A program made the position numbers and the translations under genes. From G965267185 sp965267185 (GTDB lineage Bacteria; Pseudomonadota; Alphaproteobacteria; UBA6615), in contig OZ253937.1 in assembly GCA_965267185.1 (NCBI GenBank), positions 3,596,001 through 3,660,000 of the forward strand: 64,000 bases of DNA. The letters are read 5' to 3'. Below the pieces are notes generated by a model. It saw nothing but the letters and a program-made list of their open reading frames with translations. It ran no database searches and was not told where the DNA came from. Within the stretch, counting starts at the first letter, position 1. Every line of letters begins with the position of its first letter. Below, piece after piece: positions 25,290 through 34,146 of this stretch.

Positions 25290-27086
25290 ATGTCCGATAC
25301 CGAAATAGGGGCGCCGCCGCGGCGCGACATACGTCTTTTGCGGCGGCTCGGCCGGTTTTTACGGCCCTATCGTCTCCATGTCGTGGCGGCCTTGGTAGCG
25401 TTGACGGTCGCTGCCGGGACGGTACTGGCGGTCGGCGAGGGCATTCGCCGGCTGGTCGATGACGGGTTCGCTGCCGGCAACACTGAATTGCTGAACGACG
25501 CCCTGCTGGTCCTACTGGTATTCATCATTTTCCTGGCCGGGGCGACCTATGCCCGGTTCTTCATCGTGTCGTGGATCGGCGAGCGTGTGGTCGCCGATAT
25601 GCGCAAAGCGGTGTTCGACCACGTTATTACCCTCAGCCCCGGGTTTTACGAGACGACGCGGGTCGCCGAGGTGATGTCGCGTCTCACGGTGGACACAACC
25701 CTATTGCAGACCGTTGTCGGCTCGTCGGCATCGATGGCGCTGCGCAACCTGCTGCTGTTCCTCGGCGGTTCCGTCATGTTGGCGATTACCAGCCCGCGGC
25801 TCAGTGGCCTCGCTGTGCTGGTCGTGCCGCTGGTGTTGGTGCCGATCATCTTTTTTGGCCGCCGGGTGCGCGGGCTGAGCCGAGCGAGCCAGGACCGGGT
25901 GGCCGACGTCAGCGCGTATGTCGACGAAAGTATCACCCATATCCGAACGGTACAGGCGTTCGTTCACGAACCGGTCGACAAGATGCGCTTTACCGACCGC
26001 GTGGAAGGGGCGTTTACCACGGCGGTGCGCCGCATTCGCGCGCGGGCTTTATTGACGGCGATCGTAATTATGCTGGTCTTTGGGGCCGTCGGCATCATCA
26101 TGTGGTATGGCGGCCACGACGTTATCGCTGGCCGCTTGAGCGCCGGCCAGCTTTCAGCGTTTATCTTCTATGCCATCGTTGTCGCCGGCTCCATGGGGGC
26201 GATTTCGGAGGTCATCGGCGACTTGCAACGCGCTGCCGGCGCGACCGAGCGGTTGTTCGAACTGCTCGACATGACAACCGATATAACCGTCCCCGCCAAT
26301 CCGGTTGCGTTGCCGGCACGCGTCGAAGGCCGTGTGACTTTGGAAAACGTGTCGTTCAGCTATCCGTCGCGGCCGGACAGATTGGCGCTCGACGCGTTCT
26401 CTTTGAGCGTGGCGCCGGGCGAACGGGTCGCTGTCGTAGGCCCGTCGGGCGCAGGTAAGACCACCGTTTTCCAGCTTCTGTTGCGTTACTACGACCCGCA
26501 GAGCGGAACACTTACACTCGACAATATCGATCTGCGCGATCTCGACCCATCCGATTTACGCAGTCAAATCGGGGTCGTACCCCAGGAGCCAGTGATCTTT
26601 TCAGCCGACGCCTGGGAAAATATCCGCTACGGAAAGCCCGATGCGACGGACGATGAAGTACGCGCGGCTGCCGAGGCCGCCGCGGCAACCGAGTTCCTCG
26701 ACCGGCTGCCCGAGGGCTTCGGCACATTTTTGGGTGAAAAGGGCGTGCGCCTTTCGGGCGGGCAACGTCAGCGCATCGCCATTGCGCGGGCCATTCTGCG
26801 CGATCCCAAAGTGTTGCTTCTCGATGAGGCGACAAGCGCACTCGATGCGGAAAGCGAGCAGTTAGTCCAGGGCGCGCTCGATGGCCTTATGAGGGACCGT
26901 ACGACAATTGTCATCGCGCATCGGCTCGCTACCGTCGTCGCCGCCGACCGGATCGTGGTTCTGGATCAGGGCCGGCACGTTGGCACGGGCACTCATGAGG
27001 AGCTGATTCGCCAAGGCGGCGTTTACGCACGTCTGGCGGAGCTCCAATTCGGTGCAAATGGCGGCGGCGAGGTCGCCGCGCAATAG
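25290..27086 (+). CDS. MsbA-type ABC exporter (fused membrane and ATPase domains)
   Basis: A 598-residue half-transporter expected to dimerise in the inner membrane. Six membrane helices occupy about residues 28-320. The ATPase domain follows, with Walker A VVGPSGAGKTT, Q-loop VVPQEP, signature LSGGQRQR, Walker B VLLLDEATSALD and the H-loop His in IVIAHRLAT. The family exports lipids, lipid A or drugs. The related alphaproteobacterial exporters are usually annotated only as multidrug/lipid ABC transporters, so the substrate is open. It converges with the MotB-like gene 7 bases downstream. Confidence 0.9.
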   Translation: MSDTEIGAPPRRDIRLLRRLGRFLRPYRLHVVAALVALTVAAGTVLAVGEGIRRLVDDGFAAGNTELLNDALLVLLVFIIFLAGATYARFFIVSWIGERVVADMRKAVFDHVITLSPGFYETTRVAEVMSRLTVDTTLLQTVVGSSASMALRNLLLFLGGSVMLAITSPRLSGLAVLVVPLVLVPIIFFGRRVRGLSRASQDRVADVSAYVDESITHIRTVQAFVHEPVDKMRFTDRVEGAFTTAVRRIRARALLTAIVIMLVFGAVGIIMWYGGHDVIAGRLSAGQLSAFIFYAIVVAGSMGAISEVIGDLQRAAGATERLFELLDMTTDITVPANPVALPARVEGRVTLENVSFSYPSRPDRLALDAFSLSVAPGERVAVVGPSGAGKTTVFQLLLRYYDPQSGTLTLDNIDLRDLDPSDLRSQIGVVPQEPVIFSADAWENIRYGKPDATDDEVRAAAEAAAATEFLDRLPEGFGTFLGEKGVRLSGGQRQRIAIARAILRDPKVLLLDEATSALDAESEQLVQGALDGLMRDRTTIVIAHRLATVVAADRIVVLDQGRHVGTGTHEELIRQGGVYARLAELQFGANGGGEVAAQ

Positions 27087-27093
27087 CGCCCGT

Positions 27094-28425
27094 CTATCGC
27101 TGGGTCAGCTTGAACTCGATACGCCGGTTGCGGCGAAACGCGATCTCGTCGTTGCCGGCGTCCAGGGGCTGATATTGACCGAAGCCGGCGGCGACCAGCC
27201 GGTTCGGGGGCAGGCCCTGCTCGATGAGAAATTTCACCACTGAGGTCGCTCGCGCCGACGACAACTCCCAATTCGATGGGAACTTGGCGGTGCTGATGGG
27301 GCGCACGTCGGTGTGACCGTCGACCCTTAAGACCCAATCGACTTCGTCGGGAATGTCGGCGGAGATCTGACGCAATGTTGCCGCCAATTGCACGAGCTGT
27401 TCGCCACCCACCTGGTTGAGTTCGGCTTCACCCGATTCGAATAAGACTTCCGATTGGAAAACGAAGCGGTCGCCGACAATGCGTACGTCAGAGCGATTGC
27501 CGAGCACTTCGCGCAGGCGGCCGAAGAACTCCGAGCGGTAGCGCGCTAGTTCTTGTACGCGCGTCGCCAAGGCCGCGTTGAGGCGTTGACCGAGATTGAC
27601 GATTTGAACGTTTTGCTCTGCGTTTTTTGCTTCGGATGCTTGCAGAGCCTCGTTCAACGCCGCGAGCTGGCGGCGGACTTCGCTAAGCTGCTGGCTGAGG
27701 AGGGCAACCTGCTGCTGGGCCTGCTCCGACAATGTACGTTCTTCGGTGAACGACTGTTCCGCGGTTTCCGCCCGCTGCAACAGCTCCGCCAGACGAATAT
27801 CGCGCTCCTCAACTTCTTTTTGCGCCAGTACCGTGCGTTCCTGCTCGTCGGCGAGCCGCGCCTCCAGCTCTTTGGCAAGGTCGCGGGCTTGTCCGGCCTG
27901 TTGCTCGCTTTCCTCTAGCGACGACGCCAGGCCGGCAACGCGTTGCTCCAGCTCGTCGCGCACGCTGCGTAGGGCCGCGATATCCCGGCCCAGACGCTCG
28001 AGATCGCGCAGTTGCAGCTCGATCGCCTCCTTGTCCGCATTGATGATCTGCTCAAGGTTCGCGACGTCTTCCGCGCGCGCACGTTTTTCGGCCGCCAGGC
28101 TTTCCTCTATCGCCGATAGTTTGGTGACCAGCGCGTCGCGCTCGGAGACCGAGGTTTGCAATTGTGACGACAGTTGTGCGACCGACACGCGCAACTCGGC
28201 ATTGGCGTCGCGTTCCAGATCGAGCAATTGAGCCAGCTCGTCGATATCGCGGGTGAGTTGCTCGAGCACCGAATCGCGGCCCGAAAGCGCTTCGGACAGA
28301 AAGACCTGAGCAAGCGCAAACACCATGATCAGAAACACCACCACCACCAGCAAGGCGGCAAGGGCGTCGACAAAACCTGGCCAGTAGCTACCGGAACTGT
28401 ATCGGCGGGACGCGGCACCAGGCAT
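27094..28425 (-). CDS. MotB/OmpA-like stator protein with long coiled coil
   Basis: A 443-residue inner-membrane protein. One membrane segment (about 16-42) begins FVDALAALLVVVVFL, with Asp20 placed as the proton-binding Asp of MotB and TolR. Residues about 50-290 are an almost unbroken heptad-rich coiled coil. The C-terminal OmpA domain (about 320-440) keeps the peptidoglycan-binding Asp (VDGHTDVRPI) and Arg (ELSSARAT). With the MotA-like gene 15 bases upstream it should form a proton-driven stator. It is not flagellar MotB: no motility genes are near, and the coil is far longer. Confidence 0.85.
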   Translation of the reverse strand: MPGAASRRYSSGSYWPGFVDALAALLVVVVFLIMVFALAQVFLSEALSGRDSVLEQLTRDIDELAQLLDLERDANAELRVSVAQLSSQLQTSVSERDALVTKLSAIEESLAAEKRARAEDVANLEQIINADKEAIELQLRDLERLGRDIAALRSVRDELEQRVAGLASSLEESEQQAGQARDLAKELEARLADEQERTVLAQKEVEERDIRLAELLQRAETAEQSFTEERTLSEQAQQQVALLSQQLSEVRRQLAALNEALQASEAKNAEQNVQIVNLGQRLNAALATRVQELARYRSEFFGRLREVLGNRSDVRIVGDRFVFQSEVLFESGEAELNQVGGEQLVQLAATLRQISADIPDEVDWVLRVDGHTDVRPISTAKFPSNWELSSARATSVVKFLIEQGLPPNRLVAAGFGQYQPLDAGNDEIAFRRNRRIEFKLTQR

Positions 28426-28440
28426 GGCTTAACCCGCGCG

Positions 28441-29583
28441 TCAGCGGCGGTCTTCGCCGCCGTCGGAGATCGCCGCGATAGTGCGCGCGAGCAGACGAAT
28501 CTCCGAGCGCAATTCCTGGACCATTTGCGAGCGGCCGCTTGCCGATTCTTCAACCAAGCGGGCCATATAGATATCGACGTTGCGGATGTGGCTGCGGGTC
28601 GCTTCGTCGATGCTGCCGTTCGCGCCATCGGCGAGTTTTTGCAAGACCGGCTGCATATCGGTTTGCGACTGGGCGAGCCGCAGCATTAAGTCCTGTTCGG
28701 TCCGCATCTGATCGGCCAAGGTTGTCAGCTTGTCGGCGAGAACCGAGAGCGCGGCGTCGGTCTTGCCGCGCGTTGATTCGCCCTGGGCGATCGTGCGTTG
28801 CAGATTGTCGAGCGAGTCGGCTGTGGTTTCGAGTAGGGCTTGAATATAGGCCGGGACGCTTTGGTCGCCCTCGGCGACCGCGCCGCCGCCGCTCGACACT
28901 CGCGTTACGCCGCTCAACCACTCCTCCAGTTCATTGTAAAACCGGTTTTGAGCGGAGCCTGCCTGGAGGTCGAGAAATCCTAATATCAGCGACCCGGCGA
29001 GACCGAACAGCGACGAGCTGAACGCTGTACCCATGCCGGCTAGCGGTGCGTTGAGGCCGCTTTTCAGCGAATCGAACACCTGGTTCACGTCACCGCCGGT
29101 GACTTGCAGCCCCGCGATCACGTCGGCGACCGACCGTACGGTCTGCAAGAGGCCCCAAAACGTGCCCAGCAGACCGAGGAAAATCAGCAGGCCGATGAGA
29201 TAGCGCGAGAGATCTCGCGATTCATCGAGGCGCGAGCTGATGCTATCCAGGATCGATCGCATGGAGAGCGTCGACAAGCTAAGGCGGCCGCTACGCTCGC
29301 CAATCATCTTGGCCATTGGCGCCAGCAGTCGGGGATTTGCGGCAATCGATAAACCGGGGCGTTCGCTGCGGTAGGTCTCGATCCAGTTCACCTCGACGTT
29401 AAGCATCCAGACCTGGCGGAAGATGAACAAAATACCGAGCACCAGCACGAAGACGATCACGCCGTTAATTGCCGGGTTGGCCATGAACGACTGGAACAAC
29501 TGGTCGTACAAGGCGGCGACAGCCGCAGCGGCGATAAGCAGGAATATCGCCATCCGGGTCAGGTAACGTTGGGGACTGGTCAT
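28441..29583 (-). CDS. MotA/TolQ/ExbB-like proton channel protein
   Basis: A 380-residue inner-membrane protein with four hydrophobic segments, at about 10-27, 38-55, 128-147 and 186-206. The third and fourth contain the MotA/TolQ-type pattern (IGLLIFLGLLGTFWGLLQTV and GMGTAFSSSLFGLAGSLIL). A C-terminal tail of roughly 170 residues is helical and probably cytoplasmic, unlike TolQ. Its partner is the MotB-like gene 15 bases downstream. What the stator pushes on is unknown. The pair is separate from the true TolQR at 47976-49153. Confidence 0.85.
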   Translation of the reverse strand: MTSPQRYLTRMAIFLLIAAAAVAALYDQLFQSFMANPAINGVIVFVLVLGILFIFRQVWMLNVEVNWIETYRSERPGLSIAANPRLLAPMAKMIGERSGRLSLSTLSMRSILDSISSRLDESRDLSRYLIGLLIFLGLLGTFWGLLQTVRSVADVIAGLQVTGGDVNQVFDSLKSGLNAPLAGMGTAFSSSLFGLAGSLILGFLDLQAGSAQNRFYNELEEWLSGVTRVSSGGGAVAEGDQSVPAYIQALLETTADSLDNLQRTIAQGESTRGKTDAALSVLADKLTTLADQMRTEQDLMLRLAQSQTDMQPVLQKLADGANGSIDEATRSHIRNVDIYMARLVEESASGRSQMVQELRSEIRLLARTIAAISDGGEDRR

Positions 29584-29710
29584 AGACGGATCACCGTGGC
29601 GGTTCTACCGACGCCGGATGTCTTGTAGGCTGCGTTGAGGCCGTTAGAGCCGCTATGGTCTATCGTCCGATCGGACTGTGACGAATCCAAGGCAGAATTG
29701 GTTGACGAGG

Positions 29711-30775
29711 TCACCGTCCGACCAGGACCGCATCGACCCGGTCCTCCGGGCCGCCTTCGCCTTTGTTGCCCAGGGCGCGCACGTCCATACGGGTGCTGCG
29801 GACGCCTTGATCGATCAGGAACGAGCGCACGGCCAGTGCACGCGATAACGACAAACGGCGCGCCTGGCTGGCGGTTTCGGCGGTGCCGCTGGCGTAGGCC
29901 AGGAGTTGCACGCGCAGGTCGTCGCTTTCCTTCAGAGTGTTGGATAGTTCTTCCAGCGGTGCGCGGGAGGATTCCGATATCTTCGCCGACGCCGCGTCGA
30001 AGAGCACCCGGAATGTTGCTTCACCTTCGCCGCTTGGCGGGGGCGTGGGGCCGGTCGGCGACGGCGTTAGGGCAGGCGCCGGAACGGCTGCGGTAACAGG
30101 CTCAGGTGTGGCCGGTTCTTCCTGCGGCGTCGGCGTCGCCGGCGACGCTTCTACGACCGGTGCCGGCGGCGGCGGTGTGGCGACGGCCACCCTTTCCTGA
30201 GGCGCGGCATCGGGCGCCGGCGCTTGATCGACCGTTGCGGCCGGCGGCGGAGCGGCAACCGCGGGCGCTGGCGGTATAACCGGGGTCGGCGGTACCGGGG
30301 TTGGCGCCGCGGGCGGTGCTGCCCGAACTTGCAAATTGGTCCGTGCGGGCGGTGTCTGCACCGGAGTTTGGACGACCACTGGGGGCGGCGCGGCGACTAC
30401 AGGGGCCGGTGGCGTTACCGGTGGCGGTGCGGCAACTTGGCGGCGGGGCGCCGGTGGCGGGCTCAAGCGCCGGTTCGCAAGCGGTCCGGTTAATCTGGAG
30501 ATGGGCGGAGCAGGAGGCGGAAACAACAGCGGCGGCGTGATCACGATGTCGCTCTGCGGCTGTTGCCGCGCCACCGTTGATGGTGGGCCGAGCGAGTCCA
30601 ACACGCTCATGTCGACACTAACGTTGGGATCGCTGGCAAGATAACCGGCTTGGCCGTAAGCATCGCCCGCCGATACGGTGACAGCGACTGTTAACGCGAC
30701 GGCATAGCCAATTGTCAGCGTAATAGTTGGTGTCCGCGATGCCGTTTTTGCACTAGACGGATTTGTGCGGATCAT
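29711..30775 (-). CDS. proline-rich OmpA-domain envelope protein
   Basis: A secreted protein of about 354 residues. The ATG at 30775 puts a signal-like segment (ITLTIGYAVALTVAVTVSA) near the N-terminus; an in-frame ATG at 30865 would add 30 residues, and neither has a good ribosome binding site. Residues about 70-245 are very rich in Pro, Ala and Val, an extended linker. The C-terminal 105 residues are an OmpA-like domain, but the usual peptidoglycan-binding Asp position reads AYASGTAE (no Asp), while the Arg (LSLSRALAVR) is kept. It probably works with the MotA/MotB-like pair downstream. Confidence 0.75.
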   Translation of the reverse strand: MIRTNPSSAKTASRTPTITLTIGYAVALTVAVTVSAGDAYGQAGYLASDPNVSVDMSVLDSLGPPSTVARQQPQSDIVITPPLLFPPPAPPISRLTGPLANRRLSPPPAPRRQVAAPPPVTPPAPVVAAPPPVVVQTPVQTPPARTNLQVRAAPPAAPTPVPPTPVIPPAPAVAAPPPAATVDQAPAPDAAPQERVAVATPPPPAPVVEASPATPTPQEEPATPEPVTAAVPAPALTPSPTGPTPPPSGEGEATFRVLFDAASAKISESSRAPLEELSNTLKESDDLRVQLLAYASGTAETASQARRLSLSRALAVRSFLIDQGVRSTRMDVRALGNKGEGGPEDRVDAVLVGR

Positions 30776-30914
30776 GACCCCCGGTGTCCCGGTATCGTTC
30801 TTAACTATGGGTGCCTTAATACCCGCGGCAGCCGCGAGCGTAAACCCACGACTAAACTTCACCATAACCTAGCCGTCGCTTCAGGAACAACTGATTCGAG
30901 TATCCGACGATTGG

Positions 30915-31727
30915 CTAATTGTTTTCCGGAGAAGGCCCGGGATCGGCGGTACGAATGGTGCGCAACAGAGCGTCGTGGAGCTGATCGTTTGCCGCGACCG
31001 TACTACTGCCGCTGCTTATCATGACGTCGCGGCCTTCGGCATCGGTAACGAAACCGCCCGCTTCGCGAACCATCAAAACACCGGCAGCTATGTCTTGTGG
31101 CGCTAGATCGTAGTGCCAGTAACCATCGAAGCGCCCGGCCGCGACGTAGGCCAAATCGAGCGCCGGCGCTCCGAAATGGCGGATGCCGGCGGCGCCGGCC
31201 ATGATAGGAGCCAGCGTTGCGAGATACCGCGGGTGATCTCCCTGCGCGACTGAGGGCATGCCGGTGGCAATGATGCAGTCGCTTAGATGCGGGCGCGCCG
31301 ACACCCGCAACCGCGTGTCGTTCATGAAAGCGCCGGTGTTTCTTACTGCCCAAAACAGCTCGTCGCGTAACGGATCGTAGACGATGCTCTCTACGAGGTT
31401 CCCGTTTTCCTCATGCGCGATTGACACGGCAAAAAAGGGCTGCCCGTGCATGTAGTTAGTTGCACCGTCGAGTGGATTGATAATCCAGCAATGACCTCCA
31501 TCTGACTCCGTCTCGCCGGGTTGGCCGCCGAAAAACGCAAACTGAGGCCGCGCTTTTTCCAGCTCGTAGCGTAAGGTCTGTGAAGCTTTTCGCGCCGCTG
31601 CGTCGACGAAATCGCCGGCGCCTTTCCGCGAGACCTGCAATTGCTGCACTTCCCCGAAATCGCGTGCCAAGCCCCGCCCGGCACGGCGCGCCGCGCGGTC
31701 CATTACATTGATTATCGGGGTACGCAT
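30915..31727 (-). CDS. SuhB/inositol monophosphatase-family protein with degraded active site
   Basis: A 270-residue protein with the full fold of SuhB (start MRTPIINVM, then QVSRKGAGDFV, and the GAPALDLAYVAAGRFDGYW region). Most metal ligands are changed. The GEE-type Glu pair is GGQPG (67-71), the DPLDGT motif is NPLDGA (84-89, first Asp to Asn and Thr to Ala), and the early ADRKAE segment is AARKAS. Asp87 and Asp212 (in QDIAAG) remain. It is therefore probably a poor or inactive phosphatase. SuhB also has a non-catalytic role in rRNA transcription complexes in E. coli. It lies between efp and the OmpA-like gene. Confidence 0.85.
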   Translation of the reverse strand: MRTPIINVMDRAARRAGRGLARDFGEVQQLQVSRKGAGDFVDAAARKASQTLRYELEKARPQFAFFGGQPGETESDGGHCWIINPLDGATNYMHGQPFFAVSIAHEENGNLVESIVYDPLRDELFWAVRNTGAFMNDTRLRVSARPHLSDCIIATGMPSVAQGDHPRYLATLAPIMAGAAGIRHFGAPALDLAYVAAGRFDGYWHYDLAPQDIAAGVLMVREAGGFVTDAEGRDVMISSGSSTVAANDQLHDALLRTIRTADPGPSPENN

Positions 31728-31741
31728 GGCTGTTGTTACTC

Positions 31742-31766
31742 GCCGGCTCTTTTCTCGCGAGCCGGC
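31742..31766 (-). other. intercistronic hairpin before the SuhB-like start codon
   Basis: GCCGGCTC (31759-31766 read on the minus strand) and GAGCCGGC (31742-31749) form a perfect 8-bp stem with a 9-base loop, 14 bases before the ATG at 31727. It has no T-tract. It could pause transcription, stabilise upstream efp mRNA or limit SuhB-like translation. Confidence 0.45.
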
Positions 31767-31790
31767 CGGCGCGCGAGCGTGGGGTGGCCG

Positions 31791-32360
31791 TCAGTCTTTA
31801 GCGCGTTCGACGTAGGACGCGTCGGCGGTCGAAACGACGATGCGCGTGCCGGCTTCGACATGGGGCGGCACCAGCACTTTCATGCCATTTTCCAGCACAG
31901 CCGGTTTGTAAGACGAAGACGCCGTCTGGCCCTTCACCACCGCGTCGGCCTCCTCGACGGTGAGCGTCACGCGCTCCGGCAGTTCCAGACCAATCGGTGA
32001 GTCCTCATAAGACTCGATCGTGACGATCATTCCGTCCTGGAGAAATTGGGTTTGTTCCGTCCCCAGAATGTCGCCGCCGAGGGTCACCTGCTCATAGGTT
32101 TCCTGGTCCATGAAAGTGTACTGATCGCCGTCATTGAACAGGTATTGGTATTCTTTTTGGTCCAACCGCACCCGTTCCACGGTTTCCGCCGAGCGAAACC
32201 GCTCGTTGAGCTTGGTGCCGTCGCGCACGTCGCGGAGCTCGACCTGCAGATAGGCACCGCCTTTGCCGGGTTTGACGTGCTGAATTTTCACTGCCCGCCA
32301 AAGCCGGTCTTGGTGCTCGATAACGTTGCCAGGACGGATTTCGTTGCCGTCGATCTTCAT
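31791..32360 (-). CDS. efp: translation elongation factor P
   Basis: A 189-residue EF-P that relieves ribosome stalling at polyproline stretches. The loop HVKPGKGGAYLQVELR holds Lys33 at the position modified by EpmA-type beta-lysylation, so lysine rather than arginine modification is expected. The C-terminal TRIVVSTADASYVERAK is typical. The polyproline-rich OmpA-like and TolA proteins encoded in this window are plausible EF-P clients. Confidence 0.97.
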   Translation of the reverse strand: MKIDGNEIRPGNVIEHQDRLWRAVKIQHVKPGKGGAYLQVELRDVRDGTKLNERFRSAETVERVRLDQKEYQYLFNDGDQYTFMDQETYEQVTLGGDILGTEQTQFLQDGMIVTIESYEDSPIGLELPERVTLTVEEADAVVKGQTASSSYKPAVLENGMKVLVPPHVEAGTRIVVSTADASYVERAKD

Positions 32361-32435
32361 GAGTTCGTGCCTATGCCAAGGGTGTCTGCGGCGCGGCTAT
32401 CTAACAGGAGACCGGGGGTAACGCAACGGTCGTGG

Positions 32436-33122
32436 CTAGGATGCCGGTCGAGCCTCGTCTATCGCGGTGGCAAATCCGGCCATAGCCGCACCCGGACCGT
32501 CGGGATGGTTCCACACCCCGGCGGATACCGCAAGAAAGTCTGCTCCCGCGGCCACCAAAGGGGCGCAGTTCTCGACTGTGATGCCCCCGATCGCCACACA
32601 GGGTATTTCCATCACGTCGCTCCACCATTGTAGCAATTCCGGCCGGGCCGACGCTTTCGGCGATTTCGTGGTGGTCGGGTAGAACGCCCCGAACGCGACG
32701 TAGTCGGCGCCAGCTTCGGCGGCAACGACGGCCAGGTGGCGCGAATCGTGGCAGGTGACCCCGACAATCGCGTTGGCGCCGACGATCCGGCGGGCGTCCT
32801 CGTAGGCGGCGTCCTGCTGGCCGATATGAACGCCGTCGCAACCGAGTTCGGCGGCGAGATCGGGACGGTCGTTCATGATAACAGCAACGTCATGGGCGTG
32901 AGCGATGGGCAGTAAGGCTTCCGTCACTCGTTTGATGTCATCGTCGGGCGCCGGGATATCGTCCGGACCTTTTAAACGGATTTGTAGAGATGCCGCGTCG
33001 CCAGCATCAAGAGCTTCTGTCAGCGCATCGGTAAACGCCGCCAGCGCGCCACCGGCAAGGCTGGGCGGGGCAATTAAGTAAAGTCGGCAGGAGGGACCGC
33101 TGGCGCTCGGTTGCGTGGCCAA
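32436..33122 (-). CDS. thiE: thiamine phosphate synthase
   Basis: A TIM-barrel enzyme that joins HMP-diphosphate and thiazole phosphate to thiamine phosphate. Markers include LQIRLKG, VIMNDRPDLAAELGCDGVHI, GVTCHDS, FGAFYPTTTKS and VAIGGITVEN. It has 228 residues. No TPP riboswitch lies in the 22-base gap to fba, which suggests it is expressed as part of the central-metabolism operon rather than by thiamine level. The next thiamine gene, thiD, is 27 kb away in this window. Confidence 0.93.
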   Translation of the reverse strand: MATQPSASGPSCRLYLIAPPSLAGGALAAFTDALTEALDAGDAASLQIRLKGPDDIPAPDDDIKRVTEALLPIAHAHDVAVIMNDRPDLAAELGCDGVHIGQQDAAYEDARRIVGANAIVGVTCHDSRHLAVVAAEAGADYVAFGAFYPTTTKSPKASARPELLQWWSDVMEIPCVAIGGITVENCAPLVAAGADFLAVSAGVWNHPDGPGAAMAGFATAIDEARPAS

Positions 33123-33144
33123 GGGTTAGGCTCGGTTGCCGGGG

Positions 33145-34065
33145 CTAAAGTTTACCCTTGTATATATTGATGACGTCGGCCAGCAATTTCAACGCGTCCT
33201 CGCGCGAGCGTTGGAAGCTGTTGCGACCGATGATCGAGCCCGATGCGCCACCGTCACGTAGCTGGCGGATTTCCTCGTATATCGCATCCGTGCCCTTGGC
33301 CGCGCCGCCGGAAAACACCACCAGTCGGCGTCCATCGAACGCCGACTGCATGACGTGGGCAATCCGGGCGCTTAACGTCGAGATGTCTATGTGCTGGGAA
33401 TCGTAGACGCTTTGGGCCTCAGGTTGCTCGATATGGGCGGTCGGCGGTTTGACCTTGATAATGTGCGCGCCCAATTGCGCCGCCATATGGGCAGCGTAGG
33501 CGGTGACGTCGATTGCTGTCTCGCCTTCCTTCGACAGGTTTCCACCGCGCGGATAAGACCAGATGACCACCGCCAGTCCGCACGATTTTGCTTCCTGTGC
33601 GATTTCGCGGATCTCCTCGATCATCTCGAACTGGTCGCGCGAGCCCGGGTACATGGTGAAGCCGATGGCCGCGCAACCCAGGCGCAATGCATCGTCGACC
33701 GACGCTGTAATCGCTTGGTCCTTGCTCGTTGCGTGGGAATTCGAGTTGTTGAGCTTCAAGATCATTGGTACCGATCCCGCGAAAGAATCGGCGCCAGCTT
33801 CGAGCTGACCGAGCGGTGCGGCATAGGCATTCAGGCCGGCATCAACCGCAAGTTTGAAGAAATAGTGCGGATCGTAGGCAGGCGGGTTGGGGGCGAAGCT
33901 GCGCGCCGGCCCATGTTCCCACCCTTGATCGACCGGCAGGATCACCATTTTGCCGGTGCCCGCTAGTTTCCCCGTCATCAAGATGCGGGCCAAATTGGTT
34001 TTGCTGCCAGGGTTGTCGCTCTCGTACCAAGACAGGATTTTGCGGACCCGTTGGGAGACTTTCAT
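33145..34065 (-). CDS. fba: class I fructose-bisphosphate aldolase, archaeal/FbaB type
   Basis: A 306-residue Schiff-base aldolase of the DhnA/FbaB family, splitting fructose-1,6-bisphosphate in glycolysis and making it in gluconeogenesis. The Schiff-base lysine lies in AHIIKVKPPT. Phosphate-binding motifs are VVFSGGAAKG and GSIIGRNSFQR. The early LPVDQGWEHGPA segment is diagnostic. It sits with thiE and efp downstream, while gap and tkt lie beyond the LysR/kinase pair. Confidence 0.92.
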   Translation of the reverse strand: MKVSQRVRKILSWYESDNPGSKTNLARILMTGKLAGTGKMVILPVDQGWEHGPARSFAPNPPAYDPHYFFKLAVDAGLNAYAAPLGQLEAGADSFAGSVPMILKLNNSNSHATSKDQAITASVDDALRLGCAAIGFTMYPGSRDQFEMIEEIREIAQEAKSCGLAVVIWSYPRGGNLSKEGETAIDVTAYAAHMAAQLGAHIIKVKPPTAHIEQPEAQSVYDSQHIDISTLSARIAHVMQSAFDGRRLVVFSGGAAKGTDAIYEEIRQLRDGGASGSIIGRNSFQRSREDALKLLADVINIYKGKL

Positions 34066-34146
34066 GGCTTTTAATCCGATGCTTAGGGCTGGTTATTGTC
34101 ACCTCGCGAGCCAAGTCGCAGCCGGTAGCCTGACTTAGCCGACGAA

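Noticed and set aside
27094..29583. Zorya anti-phage system (ZorA/ZorB-like pair)
   Set aside because: The pair resembles ZorAB in layout, but no ZorC, ZorD helicase or ZorE nuclease gene is near, and the neighbours are housekeeping genes.
33123..33144. TPP riboswitch before thiE
   Set aside because: Only 22 bases separate thiE from fba, too short for the aptamer; thiD also has none.
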